From: Cupriavidus sp. WKF15
Lineage (GTDB): Bacteria > Pseudomonadota > Gammaproteobacteria > Burkholderiales > Burkholderiaceae
DNA length: 64,000 nt
Direction: 5' to 3'
Assembly (NCBI RefSeq): GCF_029278605.1
Contig: NZ_CP119572.1
Span: 2,976,001 to 3,040,000, forward strand
Positions within the stretch are counted from its first letter, which is position 1; every line of letters begins with the position of its first letter. Below, in pieces: positions 39,535-50,017 of the stretch. The notes below the pieces were generated by a model that was given only the letters and a program-made list of their open reading frames with translations, had not been told where the DNA came from and searched no databases. The position numbers were made by a program, and so were the translations under genes.

Positions 39535-39942
39535 CGACACGGCTTCGAACACTCCCTCTCGTTCGGTCCTTCGTCGGTGGACTCGAGCCTTCCCGGCGCT
39601 ACCCCCAACTAATATGACCTCTGCTGAGACCCCGCTCCGGCTCGACGCCGTCGCCCTTTCAGGCGCAAGGCGGGGCGTCCCCAGGTAAGAACGCACTCCT
39701 TCGCTGCACAACCGCCGGATTTACGCCGCCTCCCCTTGATCACAAGAACTTCGCGGAATTGCGCCCGCTCGTCCTGGTCGGCACCGCCTTCTATCCGGTT
39801 CGTGTCCCTCGGCTCGCAGCTTCGCTCCACGCTTCCTCCCCACGCTCGGTCACCCTCACGCAGTTGCGCTTCGCTTCGTTCGCTGTGATCAACTTACGGT
39901 GGGACTTGCACCCACAAGAGTGCGCCCATGCTGGGCGCACGC

Positions 39943-39969
39943 AAAAAAGCCACCCGATCGGGTGGCTTT
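39943..39969 (-). terminator. Intrinsic terminator of purB
   Basis: AAAGCCACCC and GGGTGGCTTT form a 10-bp stem around GATC-type centre; on the minus strand it ends in TTTTTT at 39948-39943. It is immediately followed by the group II intron. Confidence 0.88.
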
Positions 39970-39995
39970 CTTGCGTCGCACGGAACAGGCTAGCG

Positions 39996-41728
<1,733 letters not shown>

Positions 41729-41744
41729 AGCTCGAGGGGAGAAA

Positions 41745-42359
41745 ATGAAGCTGTTCGCGTCCCAAACCAGTCCCTACGCGCGCAAGGTGCGCGTAGTGAT
41801 GGCGGAAAAGAAGATCGACTACCAGTTGATCGAAGAGAACGTCTGGTCAGCCGATACGGTGATCGGCCAATACAATCCGCTCGGCAAGGTGCCATGCCTG
41901 GTCATGGAGGACGGCAGCTCGATCTATGACTCGCGCGTGATCGTCGAATACGTCGACACGCTCACGCCGGTCAGCCGCCTGATTCCGCAAGGCGGCCGCG
42001 AACGCCTGGAAGTGCGCTGCTGGGAAGCGCTGGCCGATGGCCTGCTCGATGCCGCCCTGCTGGCGCGCCTGGAGAACACCCAGCGCGAACCGCACGAGCG
42101 TAGCGAGCGCTGGGTGCAGCGCCAGCTTGGCAAGATCCACGCCGCGCTGGCCGCCATGTCGAACGGCCTGGCGGATCGTCCATGGTGCAGCGGCAACCAC
42201 TATTCGCTCGCCGACGTGGCCGTGGGCTGTGCGCTGTCCTATCTGGATTTCCGCTTTCCGGAAATCAACTGGCGCGAGCGCCATCCGAACCTGGCGACGT
42301 ACCACGAGAAGCTCGCCAAGCGCCAGTCGTTCATCGACACGGAACCGCCGCAGGCCTGA
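41745..42359 (+). CDS. Glutathione S-transferase family protein
   Basis: 204-residue two-domain GST. The N-terminal thioredoxin-like domain (1-77) has MKLFASQTSPYARKVRVVMAE, the cis-Pro KVPCLVMEDG and DSRVIVEYVD. The C-terminal helical domain has YSLADVAVGCALSYLDFRFP, the conserved N-capping region. It resembles YibF-type GSTs. GAGGGGAG at 41733-41740 gives a strong ribosome site. Substrate unknown. Confidence 0.93.
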   Translation: MKLFASQTSPYARKVRVVMAEKKIDYQLIEENVWSADTVIGQYNPLGKVPCLVMEDGSSIYDSRVIVEYVDTLTPVSRLIPQGGRERLEVRCWEALADGLLDAALLARLENTQREPHERSERWVQRQLGKIHAALAAMSNGLADRPWCSGNHYSLADVAVGCALSYLDFRFPEINWRERHPNLATYHEKLAKRQSFIDTEPPQA

Positions 42360-42377
42360 GCGCCGGCGCCAAGAAAC

Positions 42378-42403
42378 AAAAACGCCCGCATGCGGGCGTT
42401 TTT
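42378..42403. terminator. Bidirectional intrinsic terminator between GST gene and mnmA
   Basis: AAAAACGCCCGCA and TGCGGGCGTTTTT form a 13-bp near-perfect palindrome with A- and T-runs. It serves the convergent GST and mnmA genes. Confidence 0.9.
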
Positions 42404-42418
42404 GCTTTCAGGCTGCGC

Positions 42419-43507
42419 TCACTGCGCCGACTGGATGATGCCGCCGCCCAGGCAGACGTCACCGTCGTACAGCACCGCCGACTGGCCCGGCGTGACAGCC
42501 CACTGCGCTTCGGCAAACGCGAGCCTGAGCGTGTCGCCGTCCGCCGCTTCGACCACGCACGGCGCATCGCTCTGGCGGTAGCGCGTCTTCGCCGCCATAG
42601 CGGCACCGGCCGCAGGCGGCTCCCCTGCCACCCAGGACAGGTCGGCGGCGATCAGCGTGGGCGTCAGCAGCCATGGATGGTCGTGGCCCTGCACGACGTA
42701 GAGCGTATTGTTCGCCATGTCCTTGCGCGCCACGTACCATGCGTCGCCATTGCCGTCGCGGCTGCCGCCGAGGCCGATGCCCTTGCGCTGCCCGAGCGTG
42801 TAGAAGGCCAGCCCGATATGCTCGCCGACCACCTTGCCGTCGGGCGTCTTCATCGGGCCCGGCTTGGTCGGCAGGTAGCGGTTCAGGAAATCGCGGAACG
42901 GCCGCTCGCCGATGAAGCAGATGCCGGTCGAGTCCTTTTTCTTGGCGTTCGGCAGGCCGATCTCGGCGGCGATCTCGCGCACGCGGGTCTTCGGGATCTC
43001 GCCCAGCGGGAACAGCGTGCGCGAGAGCTGCGCCTGGTTCAGGCGGTGCAGGAAGTAGCTCTGGTCCTTGGTATGGTCCAGCGCCTTGAGCAGCTCGAAA
43101 CGGCCGGCCGCGTTCTGACGCACGCGCGCATAGTGACCCGTGGCAATGGTCTCGGCGCCCAGCGACATGGCGTGGTCGAGAAATGCCTTGAACTTGATCT
43201 CGGCATTGCACAGCACGTCGGGGTTCGGCGTACGGCCAGCAGAATACTCGCGCAGGAAATCGGCGAACACGCGGTCCTTGTACTCGGCGGCAAAGTTCAC
43301 CGCCTCGACATCCACGCCGATCAGGTCGGCCACGGACACCACGTCAAGCCAGTCCTGACGCGTGGAGCAGTATTCGCTGTCGTCGTCGTCTTCCCAGTTC
43401 TTCATGAACAGGCCGATGACTTCATAGCCCTGCTGCTTGAGCAACCACGCGGTGACCGACGAATCGACCCCGCCCGACATGCCGACCACGACCCGCTTGC
43501 CGCTCAC
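42419..43507 (-). CDS. mnmA: tRNA-specific 2-thiouridylase MnmA
   Basis: Inserts sulfur at uridine 34 of Lys, Glu and Gln tRNAs. The 362-residue product begins with the PP-loop [14 protein letters not shown] at residues 7-20. The catalytic cysteines are in [13 protein letters not shown] near residue 100 and [13 protein letters not shown] near residue 197. Start is GTG 43507, overlapping the TGA stop of the upstream Nudix gene by 4 bp, so the two are coupled. Confidence 0.97.
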   Translation of the reverse strand: MSGKRVVVGMSGGVDSSVTAWLLKQQGYEVIGLFMKNWEDDDDSEYCSTRQDWLDVVSVADLIGVDVEAVNFAAEYKDRVFADFLREYSAGRTPNPDVLCNAEIKFKAFLDHAMSLGAETIATGHYARVRQNAAGRFELLKALDHTKDQSYFLHRLNQAQLSRTLFPLGEIPKTRVREIAAEIGLPNAKKKDSTGICFIGERPFRDFLNRYLPTKPGPMKTPDGKVVGEHIGLAFYTLGQRKGIGLGGSRDGNGDAWYVARKDMANNTLYVVQGHDHPWLLTPTLIAADLSWVAGEPPAAGAAMAAKTRYRQSDAPCVVEAADGDTLRLAFAEAQWAVTPGQSAVLYDGDVCLGGGIIQSAQ

Positions 43508-44004
43508 GATGCGTCTCCGTTGGCCAGCACCGACGGGTGCGTGTAGAGCGCGTCGAGCGCAAAGCGCTTGCCGGCCAGATAGTCATCGACGCAGGCCTGC
43601 ACCAGGGGCGTGCGGTGACGCTCGGGGCAGGCGCGGATCTCGTCGGCACTCATCCACACGGTGCGCACGATGCCGGTATCGAGCTGGCGGCCCGCGTCGA
43701 GCGAGCCCAGGTCGCCCGTGAAGGCAAAACGCACATAGGTCACGTCGGTGCCCGTGCGCGACGACAGCGCCCGGCCCATATAGCAGCCCAGCAGCGCGCG
43801 CGGCTCGAAGGTATGCGCGGTCTCTTCCAGCGTTTCGCGGATGACGGCGCGGATCAGGCTTTCGCCCGGATCCAGGTGGCCCGCGGGCTGGTTCAGCCGC
43901 AAGCCGTCACGGGTTTCTTCTTCCACCAGCAGGAACCGCCCGCCGCGCTCGATGACCGCGGCAACCGTCACGCTGGCATTCCAGTCACGTGGCATGATGC
44001 ACAT
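43504..44004 (-). CDS. NUDIX hydrolase (NudJ-like phosphatase)
   Basis: 166-residue Nudix protein. The Nudix box spans [22 protein letters not shown], near residues 42-63, with the REx2EE core intact. The preceding [13 protein letters not shown] is typical of NudJ (YmfB), which acts on hydroxymethylpyrimidine and nucleoside pyro/triphosphates. In many proteobacteria nudJ also precedes mnmA. Start is ATG 44004 or ATG 43995 (MPRDWNAS), with no strong ribosome site for either. Confidence 0.9.
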   Translation of the reverse strand: MCIMPRDWNASVTVAAVIERGGRFLLVEEETRDGLRLNQPAGHLDPGESLIRAVIRETLEETAHTFEPRALLGCYMGRALSSRTGTDVTYVRFAFTGDLGSLDAGRQLDTGIVRTVWMSADEIRACPERHRTPLVQACVDDYLAGKRFALDALYTHPSVLANGDAS

Positions 44005-44238
44005 TTTTTAGGCAATCTGGCATTTTACCGGTTGCGCGGACATTGTGCAGCGCGGTGGCGGCTCTCCCGCCGTTACGTGGCGGCGTGCCAAAACCCGACC
44101 GATCGGTCACCAACAAATCGTCAGATTACTGTAAGCTGCGTTGAAAATTGTGCGCTGCGGCTGGCAGCAGCCGGCGTGCAACGGGCCAGACGTCGGCCCG
44201 CCCACCAGACATGACGCCAGCAAAAGGAGAAATTGACG

Positions 44239-45360
44239 ATGTACATCGGCATCCCGCAGGAGACGCGGGCCGGCGAGACTCGCGTCGCCGCCACCCCGGA
44301 GACCGTCAAGAAGTACGTTGCACAAGGCCACAAGGTCGTGGTGCAGGCGGGTGCCGGCGTACGGGCCAGCCAGCCCGACGGCGCCTATGAGGCCGTCGGC
44401 GCGACCATCGGCAGCGCCGCCGAGGCGCTTGGCGCTGACCTGGTGCTGAAGGTGCGGGCGCCGGAAGCCGCAGAGCTGGCGCAGATGAAGCCTGGCTCGG
44501 TGCTGGTGGGCATGCTCAATCCGTTCGATGCCGAGAACAACGCGCGCATGGCTGCGGCATCGGTCACCGCGTTCGCGCTCGAAGCCGCGCCGCGCACCAC
44601 GCGCGCGCAGAGCATGGACGTGCTCTCCTCGCAGGCCAATATCGCCGGCTACAAGGCCGTGCTGGTCGCGGCCCACCACTACCAGCGCTTCATGCCGATG
44701 CTGATGACCGCCGCCGGCACCGTCAAGGCCGCGCGCGTGCTGATCCTCGGCGCCGGCGTGGCCGGCCTGCAGGCGATCGCCACGGCCAAGCGCCTGGGTG
44801 CCGTGATCGAGGCCTCGGACGTGCGCCCGGCCGTCAAGGAGCAGATCGAATCGCTCGGCGCGAAATTCCTCGACGTCCCGTTCGTGACCGACGAAGAGCG
44901 CGAGATCGCGCAGGGCGTGGGCGGCTATGCCCGACCAATGCCGCCGGACTGGATGCGCCGCCAGGCCGAACTGGTGCACGAGCGCGCCAAGCAGGCCGAC
45001 ATCATCATCACCACCGCGCTGATCCCGGGCCGCAAGGCGCCGGTGCTGCTGCAGGAAGACACGGTCAAGCAGATGAAGCCCGGTTCGGTGGTGGTCGACC
45101 TGGCTGCGGCTCAAGGCGGCAACTGCCCGCTGACCGTGGCCGACGAAGTAGTCGAGCGCCATGGCGTCACCTTCGTCGGGCACACCAACCTGGCCAGCAT
45201 GGTCGCGGCCGACGCCTCGGCGCTCTATGCCCGCAACGTGCTGGACTTCCTCAAGCTGGTCATCGACAAGGACGGCCAGTTCACGCTCAACCTCGAAGAC
45301 GACATCGTCGCCGCCTGCCTGATGTGCAACGGCGGCGAAGTCGTGCGCAAGGCGGCGTGA
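44239..45360 (+). CDS. pntAA: NAD(P) transhydrogenase subunit alpha part 1 (PntAA)
   Basis: NAD(H)-binding, cytoplasmic dI component of proton-translocating transhydrogenase. The 373-residue product begins MYIGIPQETRAGETRVA. It has MDVLSSQANIAGYKAVL near residue 131, the Rossmann loop LILGAGVAGLQAIATAKRLGA near residue 169 and VVVDLAAAQGGNCP near residue 282. AAAGGAGA upstream supports ATG 44239. The membrane parts are encoded separately by pntAB and pntB, but two unrelated genes intervene. Confidence 0.96.
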   Translation: MYIGIPQETRAGETRVAATPETVKKYVAQGHKVVVQAGAGVRASQPDGAYEAVGATIGSAAEALGADLVLKVRAPEAAELAQMKPGSVLVGMLNPFDAENNARMAAASVTAFALEAAPRTTRAQSMDVLSSQANIAGYKAVLVAAHHYQRFMPMLMTAAGTVKAARVLILGAGVAGLQAIATAKRLGAVIEASDVRPAVKEQIESLGAKFLDVPFVTDEEREIAQGVGGYARPMPPDWMRRQAELVHERAKQADIIITTALIPGRKAPVLLQEDTVKQMKPGSVVVDLAAAQGGNCPLTVADEVVERHGVTFVGHTNLASMVAADASALYARNVLDFLKLVIDKDGQFTLNLEDDIVAACLMCNGGEVVRKAA

Positions 45361-45420
45361 GTCTTTCCGGCGCCCGCGGGCGCCGGCTGCATTTCGCATC
45401 AATATAAGGACGTATCACCC

Positions 45421-45783
45421 ATGCAACGCATCATGCTCCGCGCCAAGCTCCACCGCGTCACCGTGACGCAGGCGGACCTCCACTACGAGGGCTCGTGCGG
45501 CATCGACGAGGACCTGCTCGAAGCTGCCGACATGAAGGAGTTCGAGAAGATCGACCTGTACAACGTGCAGAACGGCGAACGCTTCTCCACGTATATCATC
45601 AAGGGCAAGCGCGGCAGCGGCGAGATCTCGCTCAATGGCGCCGCCGCACGCCGCGCGCATATCGGCGACCATCTGATCATCTGCACCTACGCGCCGATGA
45701 GCGACGAAGAGATCGCCACGTACAAGCCGAAGATCATCCTGGTCGACGAGAAGAACGGCATCAAGGAAATCAAGAAGGTCTAA
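45421..45783 (+). CDS. panD: Aspartate 1-decarboxylase proenzyme
   Basis: Pyruvoyl enzyme that makes beta-alanine for pantothenate and CoA. The 120-residue product has the self-cleavage site Gly24-Ser25 in HYEGSCGID, Lys9 and Tyr-containing [15 protein letters not shown], and [16 protein letters not shown]. Length and motifs are normal. It lies 60 bp after pntAA with no terminator between, and only 4 bp before the HAD gene. Confidence 0.97.
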   Translation: MQRIMLRAKLHRVTVTQADLHYEGSCGIDEDLLEAADMKEFEKIDLYNVQNGERFSTYIIKGKRGSGEISLNGAAARRAHIGDHLIICTYAPMSDEEIATYKPKIILVDEKNGIKEIKKV

Positions 45784-45787
45784 GCCC

Positions 45788-46921
45788 ATGACGGCCAGCC
45801 TGTGTCGGGATTCCGTAGCGAAGGCGGCACCGTGGCGTGCCCGCCTTGGCATGCGGTTCGCGCAGGCGGCCGGCATTGGCCTGCTGGCATTGTGCGCGGC
45901 GTGCGGCACATCGGGCGGCGGCAGTTCGTCCCGTGCCGCAAGTGCTGCCGCCACCAGCGGCCCCAAGCTGCTCGACCCGTTGCCCGCGTGGCGCGACGGG
46001 GCGGCCAAGCAGTCCATCCTGAATTTCGTCAGCAAGACCACCACGCCGGGCAGCCCCGAATTCGTCTCGCCCGAGGACCGCATCGCCGTGTTCGACAACG
46101 ACGGCACGCTGTGGCGCGAGGACCCGGTGGTGGAGCTGCTGTTCGTGGTCAACCGCGCGCAGGAGCGCGCGCGGGCCGAGCCGGCACTGGCCAGTCGCTC
46201 GCCCTACAAGGAATTCCTGGCCGATCCCGCGGCCTATTTCAAGTCCACCGGGGAGGCGGGCGCCGTGCGCCTGCTCAACGAGCTTTACGGCAATACCTCA
46301 GTCGACGCCTTCCAGGAAGACGCGCGGCGCTATGTCGCCAGCGCGCGCCATCCAAAATCCAAGGCTTCGCTGCGCGAAAGCACCTACCAGCCGATGCTGG
46401 AGCTGCTGGCATTGCTGCGCGCCCACGGCTACCAGACCTGGATCTGCTCGGGTGGCACGACGGACTTCATGCGCGTCGTGTCCCAGTCCTTCTACGGCAT
46501 TCCCCCGCAACAGGTCATCGGCTCCCGGCTTTCCGCGCAGTTCCGCGAACACGGCCGCGACAACGAAATCTGGCGCGAGCCGAAGTTCGAAAGCTTCAAC
46601 GACAAGCAGATGAAGCCGGTCAACATTGCGCTGCAGATCGGCAAGCGGCCGGTGTTCGCCGCTGGCAATGTCGGCGGCAAGGGCGATATCGCCATGCTGT
46701 CGTATTCGCAGGCGCGCAAGGGGCCTTCATTCCAGCTGCTGGTCAACCATGACGACGCCGAGCGCGAATCGGCGTATGCGGAAAACGACGGTGGATCGCT
46801 GCACGCGGCCTCGGAGCGCGGCTGGACCGTGGTGAGCATGAAGCGCGACTGGGCCCGTGTGTTCCCGGCCCCGGGCGCGGCGGCGGCAACGCTGGCACCG
46901 GTGCTCGCGCAGGCGCCTTAG
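45788..46921 (+). CDS. HAD-superfamily phosphatase, predicted lipoprotein
   Basis: 377-residue protein. A hydrophobic stretch with a lipobox (GIGLLALCAACG, Cys near residue 38) indicates a lipoprotein or exported protein; with the internal ATG at 45851 the signal would be a compact 18 residues. The HAD motif I is IAVFDNDGTLWRED near residue 100, motif II-like ICSGGTTDF near residue 220, and motif III/IV FAAGNVGGKGDIAML near residue 294. It resembles secreted phosphoserine-phosphatase-like HAD proteins. Substrate unknown. Coupled to panD by position. Confidence 0.85.
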   Translation: MTASLCRDSVAKAAPWRARLGMRFAQAAGIGLLALCAACGTSGGGSSSRAASAAATSGPKLLDPLPAWRDGAAKQSILNFVSKTTTPGSPEFVSPEDRIAVFDNDGTLWREDPVVELLFVVNRAQERARAEPALASRSPYKEFLADPAAYFKSTGEAGAVRLLNELYGNTSVDAFQEDARRYVASARHPKSKASLRESTYQPMLELLALLRAHGYQTWICSGGTTDFMRVVSQSFYGIPPQQVIGSRLSAQFREHGRDNEIWREPKFESFNDKQMKPVNIALQIGKRPVFAAGNVGGKGDIAMLSYSQARKGPSFQLLVNHDDAERESAYAENDGGSLHAASERGWTVVSMKRDWARVFPAPGAAAATLAPVLAQAP

Positions 46922-47005
46922 CGGCCCGCGGCATCCCGGTCGTTCGCATTCCAATACAGACAACGCAGGCGGCATCCAGGATTCAATGCAAGGGAGGAGA
47001 AGTCG

Positions 47006-47329
47006 ATGGAGATGGTGAACCACACGGTGATCAACCTGATCATCTTTGTGCTGGCGATCTACGTGGGTTACCACGTGGTGTGGACGGTAACGCCCGCGCT
47101 GCACACCCCGCTGATGGCCGTGACCAATGCAATCTCGGCCATCATCATCGTCGGCGCCATGCTGGCAGCCGGCCTCACCGAGGGCGCCACGGGCCGTATC
47201 ATGGGCACGCTGGCCGTGGCCCTGGCTGCCGTCAACGTGTTCGGCGGCTTCCTGGTGACCCAGCGCATGCTGGAGATGTTCAAGAAGAAAGCGCCCAAGG
47301 CCAAGGCCGGCGCCAAGGAGGGTGCGTGA
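47006..47329 (+). CDS. pntAB: NAD(P) transhydrogenase subunit alpha part 2 (PntAB)
   Basis: 107-residue membrane protein with three predicted helices ([58 protein letters not shown]). This is the separate dIIa membrane piece of the transhydrogenase. The C-terminus is Lys-rich. Its stop overlaps the pntB start by one base (TGATG). Confidence 0.95.
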   Translation: MEMVNHTVINLIIFVLAIYVGYHVVWTVTPALHTPLMAVTNAISAIIIVGAMLAAGLTEGATGRIMGTLAVALAAVNVFGGFLVTQRMLEMFKKKAPKAKAGAKEGA

Positions 47330-48804
47330 TGACCGAACTCGTCAGCATGAACCTTGTCACCCTGCTCTACCTGGTCGCCTCGGTCTGCTTCATCCAGGCG
47401 CTGAAGGGGCTCTCGCACCCGGCATCGGCCCGCAAGGGCAACGCCTTCGGCATGATCGGCATGGCCATTGCCGTGGTCACCACGCTGGTGCTGATCATCA
47501 AGCTCAAGAACGAGTTCCTGGCGGCCGGCACGGCGCAGTCCTCGGTTGCTTCGGGCCTGGCGCTGATCTTCGGCGCGCTGGTGGTGGGCGGCGGCATCGG
47601 CGCCTACGTGGCAAAAAAGGTCGAGATGACCAAGATGCCCGAGCTGGTCGCCGCCATGCACTCGCTGATCGGTCTGGCCGCGGTATTCATCGCGGTGGCA
47701 GCCGTGGCGGAACCCTCCGCTTTCGGCATCAGCCCGGCGGGTTCGCATGAGATCCCGACCGGTAACCGGGTCGAGCTGTTCATCGGCTGCTTCGTCGGCG
47801 CCATCACCTTCTCGGGCTCGGTGATCGCCTTCGGCAAGCTGGCCGGGCGCTACAAGTTCCGCCTGTTCCAGGGCGCGCCGGTGGTGTTCGCCGGCCAGCA
47901 CATGCTGAACCTGGCGCTGGCCGTCGCAATGGTCGGCTTCGGCATTGCGTTCTTCATGACGCAGGACTGGCTGCCGTTCCTGGTGATGCTGGCCATTGCC
48001 TTCGTGCTCGGGGTGCTGATCATCATCCCGATCGGCGGTGCCGACATGCCCGTGGTGGTGTCGATGCTGAACTCGTACTCGGGCTGGGCGGCCGCCGGCA
48101 TCGGCTTCTCGCTGAACAACCCGATGCTGATCATCGCCGGCTCGCTGGTGGGTTCGTCCGGTGCCATCCTCTCGTACATCATGTGCAAGGCGATGAACCG
48201 CTCGTTCTTCAACGTGATCCTGGGCGGCTTCGGTGGCGACACGGCAGCGGCCGGCGCGGCCGGTGCGCAGGCCCAGCGCAACGTGAAGTCAGGCTCCGCC
48301 GACGACGCGGCCTTCCTGATGGGCAATGCCGAGACCGTGATCATCGTGCCGGGCTATGGCCTGGCCGTGGCGCGCGCGCAGCACGCATTGAAGGAACTGG
48401 CCGAACTGCTGTCCGAGAAGGGCGTGACGGTAAAGTACGCGATCCACCCGGTGGCCGGCCGCATGCCAGGCCACATGAACGTGCTGCTGGCCGAGGCCGA
48501 GGTGCCGTATGACCAGGTCTTCGAGATGGAGGACATCAACAGCGAGTTCGGCCAGGCCGACGTGGTGCTGGTGCTGGGCGCCAACGACGTGGTGAACCCG
48601 GCGGCCAAGACCGATCCCCAGTCGCCCATCGCCGGCATGCCGATCCTGGAGGCCTACAAGGCCAAGTCCATCATCGTCAACAAGCGTTCGATGGCGTCCG
48701 GTTACGCGGGGCTGGACAACGAGCTGTTCTACATGGACAAGACCATGATGGTATTCGGCGACGCCAAGAAGGTGGTCGAGGATATGCTCAAGGCGGTGGA
48801 TTAA
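47329..48804 (+). CDS. pntB: NAD(P) transhydrogenase subunit beta (PntB)
   Basis: 491-residue subunit with about nine N-terminal membrane helices forming the proton channel and a C-terminal NADP(H)-binding dIII domain. Markers are MHSLIGLAAVFIAV, GGADMPVVVSMLNSYSGWAAA near residue 240, and dIII VIIVPGYGLAVARAQHAL near residue 340, HPVAGRMPGHMNVLLAEA and LGANDVVNPAA. It ends the pntAA-panD-HAD-pntAB-pntB run. Confidence 0.97.
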   Translation: MTELVSMNLVTLLYLVASVCFIQALKGLSHPASARKGNAFGMIGMAIAVVTTLVLIIKLKNEFLAAGTAQSSVASGLALIFGALVVGGGIGAYVAKKVEMTKMPELVAAMHSLIGLAAVFIAVAAVAEPSAFGISPAGSHEIPTGNRVELFIGCFVGAITFSGSVIAFGKLAGRYKFRLFQGAPVVFAGQHMLNLALAVAMVGFGIAFFMTQDWLPFLVMLAIAFVLGVLIIIPIGGADMPVVVSMLNSYSGWAAAGIGFSLNNPMLIIAGSLVGSSGAILSYIMCKAMNRSFFNVILGGFGGDTAAAGAAGAQAQRNVKSGSADDAAFLMGNAETVIIVPGYGLAVARAQHALKELAELLSEKGVTVKYAIHPVAGRMPGHMNVLLAEAEVPYDQVFEMEDINSEFGQADVVLVLGANDVVNPAAKTDPQSPIAGMPILEAYKAKSIIVNKRSMASGYAGLDNELFYMDKTMMVFGDAKKVVEDMLKAVD

Positions 48805-48840
48805 CCACGGGACGACCCCGGATCTGTGCAGGATACGACA

Positions 48841-48875
48841 CGCTGCCGCCCGCCGTGGCGGCAGCGCGTTATACT
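48841..48875 (+). promoter_or_regulatory. Hairpin plus candidate -10 between pntB and response regulator gene
   Basis: CGCTGCCGCC and GGCGGCAGCG form a 10-bp stem with a 6-nt loop but no T-run (48841-48866). TATACT follows at 48870-48875, 46 bp before the next gene, and may be its -10. The hairpin may end the pnt transcript. Confidence 0.4.
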
Positions 48876-48920
48876 GGCCTGCGCTGACTTCCCAGCGTTG
48901 CTGCATGGCCCGAACGCACC

Positions 48921-49967
48921 ATGACCTTCAACCCGCACGACAGGAACCTGTCGGTTTTCCATCACCCGATCCTGACCGTCCTGGTCGATGACAGCAAATC
49001 GTTCATCGACAGCCTGGCATTCCAGATGGACGCGTCGCGCGCGGTGGTCACCTTCACGGACCCGCGCGAAGCGCTGCAGTGGATCCGCGACGCCTACGCC
49101 ACCCGCTTTCCCGCCTTCCTGCCGGTGCGGGTCACGCACGACGACCTGACCTTCCTCACCGAGCGGCGCACGGTGCAGCTCGACATCGACCGCATCCATC
49201 GCCAGATCCACGACGTCAACCGCTTCCTGCAGCCTGGCGTGATCGTGGTGGATTATTCGATGCCGCAGATGGACGGGCTGGAATTCTGCCAGGCGCTGCA
49301 GGACCTGCCGTGCAAGACCATCCTGCTGACCGGCACCGCCGATGAGAGCATCGCCGTGCAGGGCTTCAACCATGGCCTGATCGACCGCTACGTGAAAAAG
49401 CACGAAGCCAATATGGTCGAGCGCCTGGACCAGGAAATCGACGCCTTGCAGCAGCAGTATTTCGCCACGCTGTCACGCACCTTGCGCGAGCTTTTGACGC
49501 GGCATTCGTACTCGTTCCTGTCCGACCCGGCCATGACCGAGCGCGTGCGGCAGATCACCGCGCGCTATGGCTTCGTCGAGTACTACCTGTACCCGAATCC
49601 GGTCGGCATCCTGATGCTGACGGCGCAAGGCCATGCCACCCTGATGGTGATCGAAACCCGCGCCGGACTGATGAGCCAGGTCGAATCGGCCGAGGCCTAC
49701 GACGCGCCGGCGGCGCTGATCGAAGGCCTGCGCGAAGGCCGCCTGGTGCCCTTCTTCTGGCCTGGCAACGGCATGTACACGCCGGCCTGCGTGGACTGGG
49801 AGCAATATTGCCTGCCGGCCGAACGTTGCGAGGGGCGCGAGGAATATGTCTACGCCCTGTTCGACCTGCCGCGCCACCTGCTGCAGGAGCCTGTGGTCAG
49901 CCAGCAGGCCTTCCTGGCCGACTTCGCGCGCAATCCCGACGCGCTGACGGGCCGCAAGCGGCCCTGA
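48921..49967 (+). CDS. Response regulator with an insertion in the receiver domain and unknown output domain
   Basis: 348-residue protein. The receiver starts with ILTVLVDDSKSF (acidic pair near 23-24), but the phosphoacceptor is Asp111 in VIVVDYSMPQMDGLEF, about 50 residues later than usual because of an inserted helical stretch (about 60-105). Thr in ILLTGTAD and Lys near 158 in YVKKHEA complete the site. The C-terminal 180 residues (FLSDPAMTERVRQI, YGFVEYYLYPNPVGILML) match no domain I recognise. No kinase gene is adjacent. Confidence 0.82.
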   Translation: MTFNPHDRNLSVFHHPILTVLVDDSKSFIDSLAFQMDASRAVVTFTDPREALQWIRDAYATRFPAFLPVRVTHDDLTFLTERRTVQLDIDRIHRQIHDVNRFLQPGVIVVDYSMPQMDGLEFCQALQDLPCKTILLTGTADESIAVQGFNHGLIDRYVKKHEANMVERLDQEIDALQQQYFATLSRTLRELLTRHSYSFLSDPAMTERVRQITARYGFVEYYLYPNPVGILMLTAQGHATLMVIETRAGLMSQVESAEAYDAPAALIEGLREGRLVPFFWPGNGMYTPACVDWEQYCLPAERCEGREEYVYALFDLPRHLLQEPVVSQQAFLADFARNPDALTGRKRP

Positions 49968-49990
49968 CGTTCAGCCGGCCGCCCATCCGG

Positions 49991-50017
49991 CTATTCAGGC
50001 TATTCAGGCCACTCAGG
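49991..50017. repeat. 9-bp tandem repeat, three copies
   Basis: CTATTCAGG occurs twice in perfect tandem, followed by the variant CCACTCAGG. The last unit contains the stop codon of the minus-strand methyltransferase gene. Confidence 0.7.

Larger units (their letters stand above)
38095..39940 (-). mobile_element. Group II intron (about 1.85 kb) inserted after the purB terminator
   Basis: The minus-strand 5' end is GTGCGCCCAGCATG at 39940, the standard GUGYG start of group II introns, followed by a domain I segment GGGTGCAAGTCCCAC. The 3' end has a domain V hairpin (38130-38163, stem ACCGCCCGG with CCGGGTGGT), a domain VI-like hairpin at 38101-38127, and the terminal TCCTAT ending at 38095. 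A reverse transcriptase/maturase gene lies between. The insertion point is two bases past the T-run of the purB terminator, the target preference known for group IIC introns. Subclass is otherwise not assigned. Confidence 0.85.

Noticed and set aside
39535..39711. N-terminal extension of the intron maturase
   Set aside because: This part overlaps the structured intron RNA upstream of the protein; RT homology begins after ATG 39534.
38095..39940. Insertion sequence or retron instead of a group II intron
   Set aside because: No terminal inverted repeats or target duplication of an IS type; maturase domain X, GTGCG start and domain V identify a group II intron.
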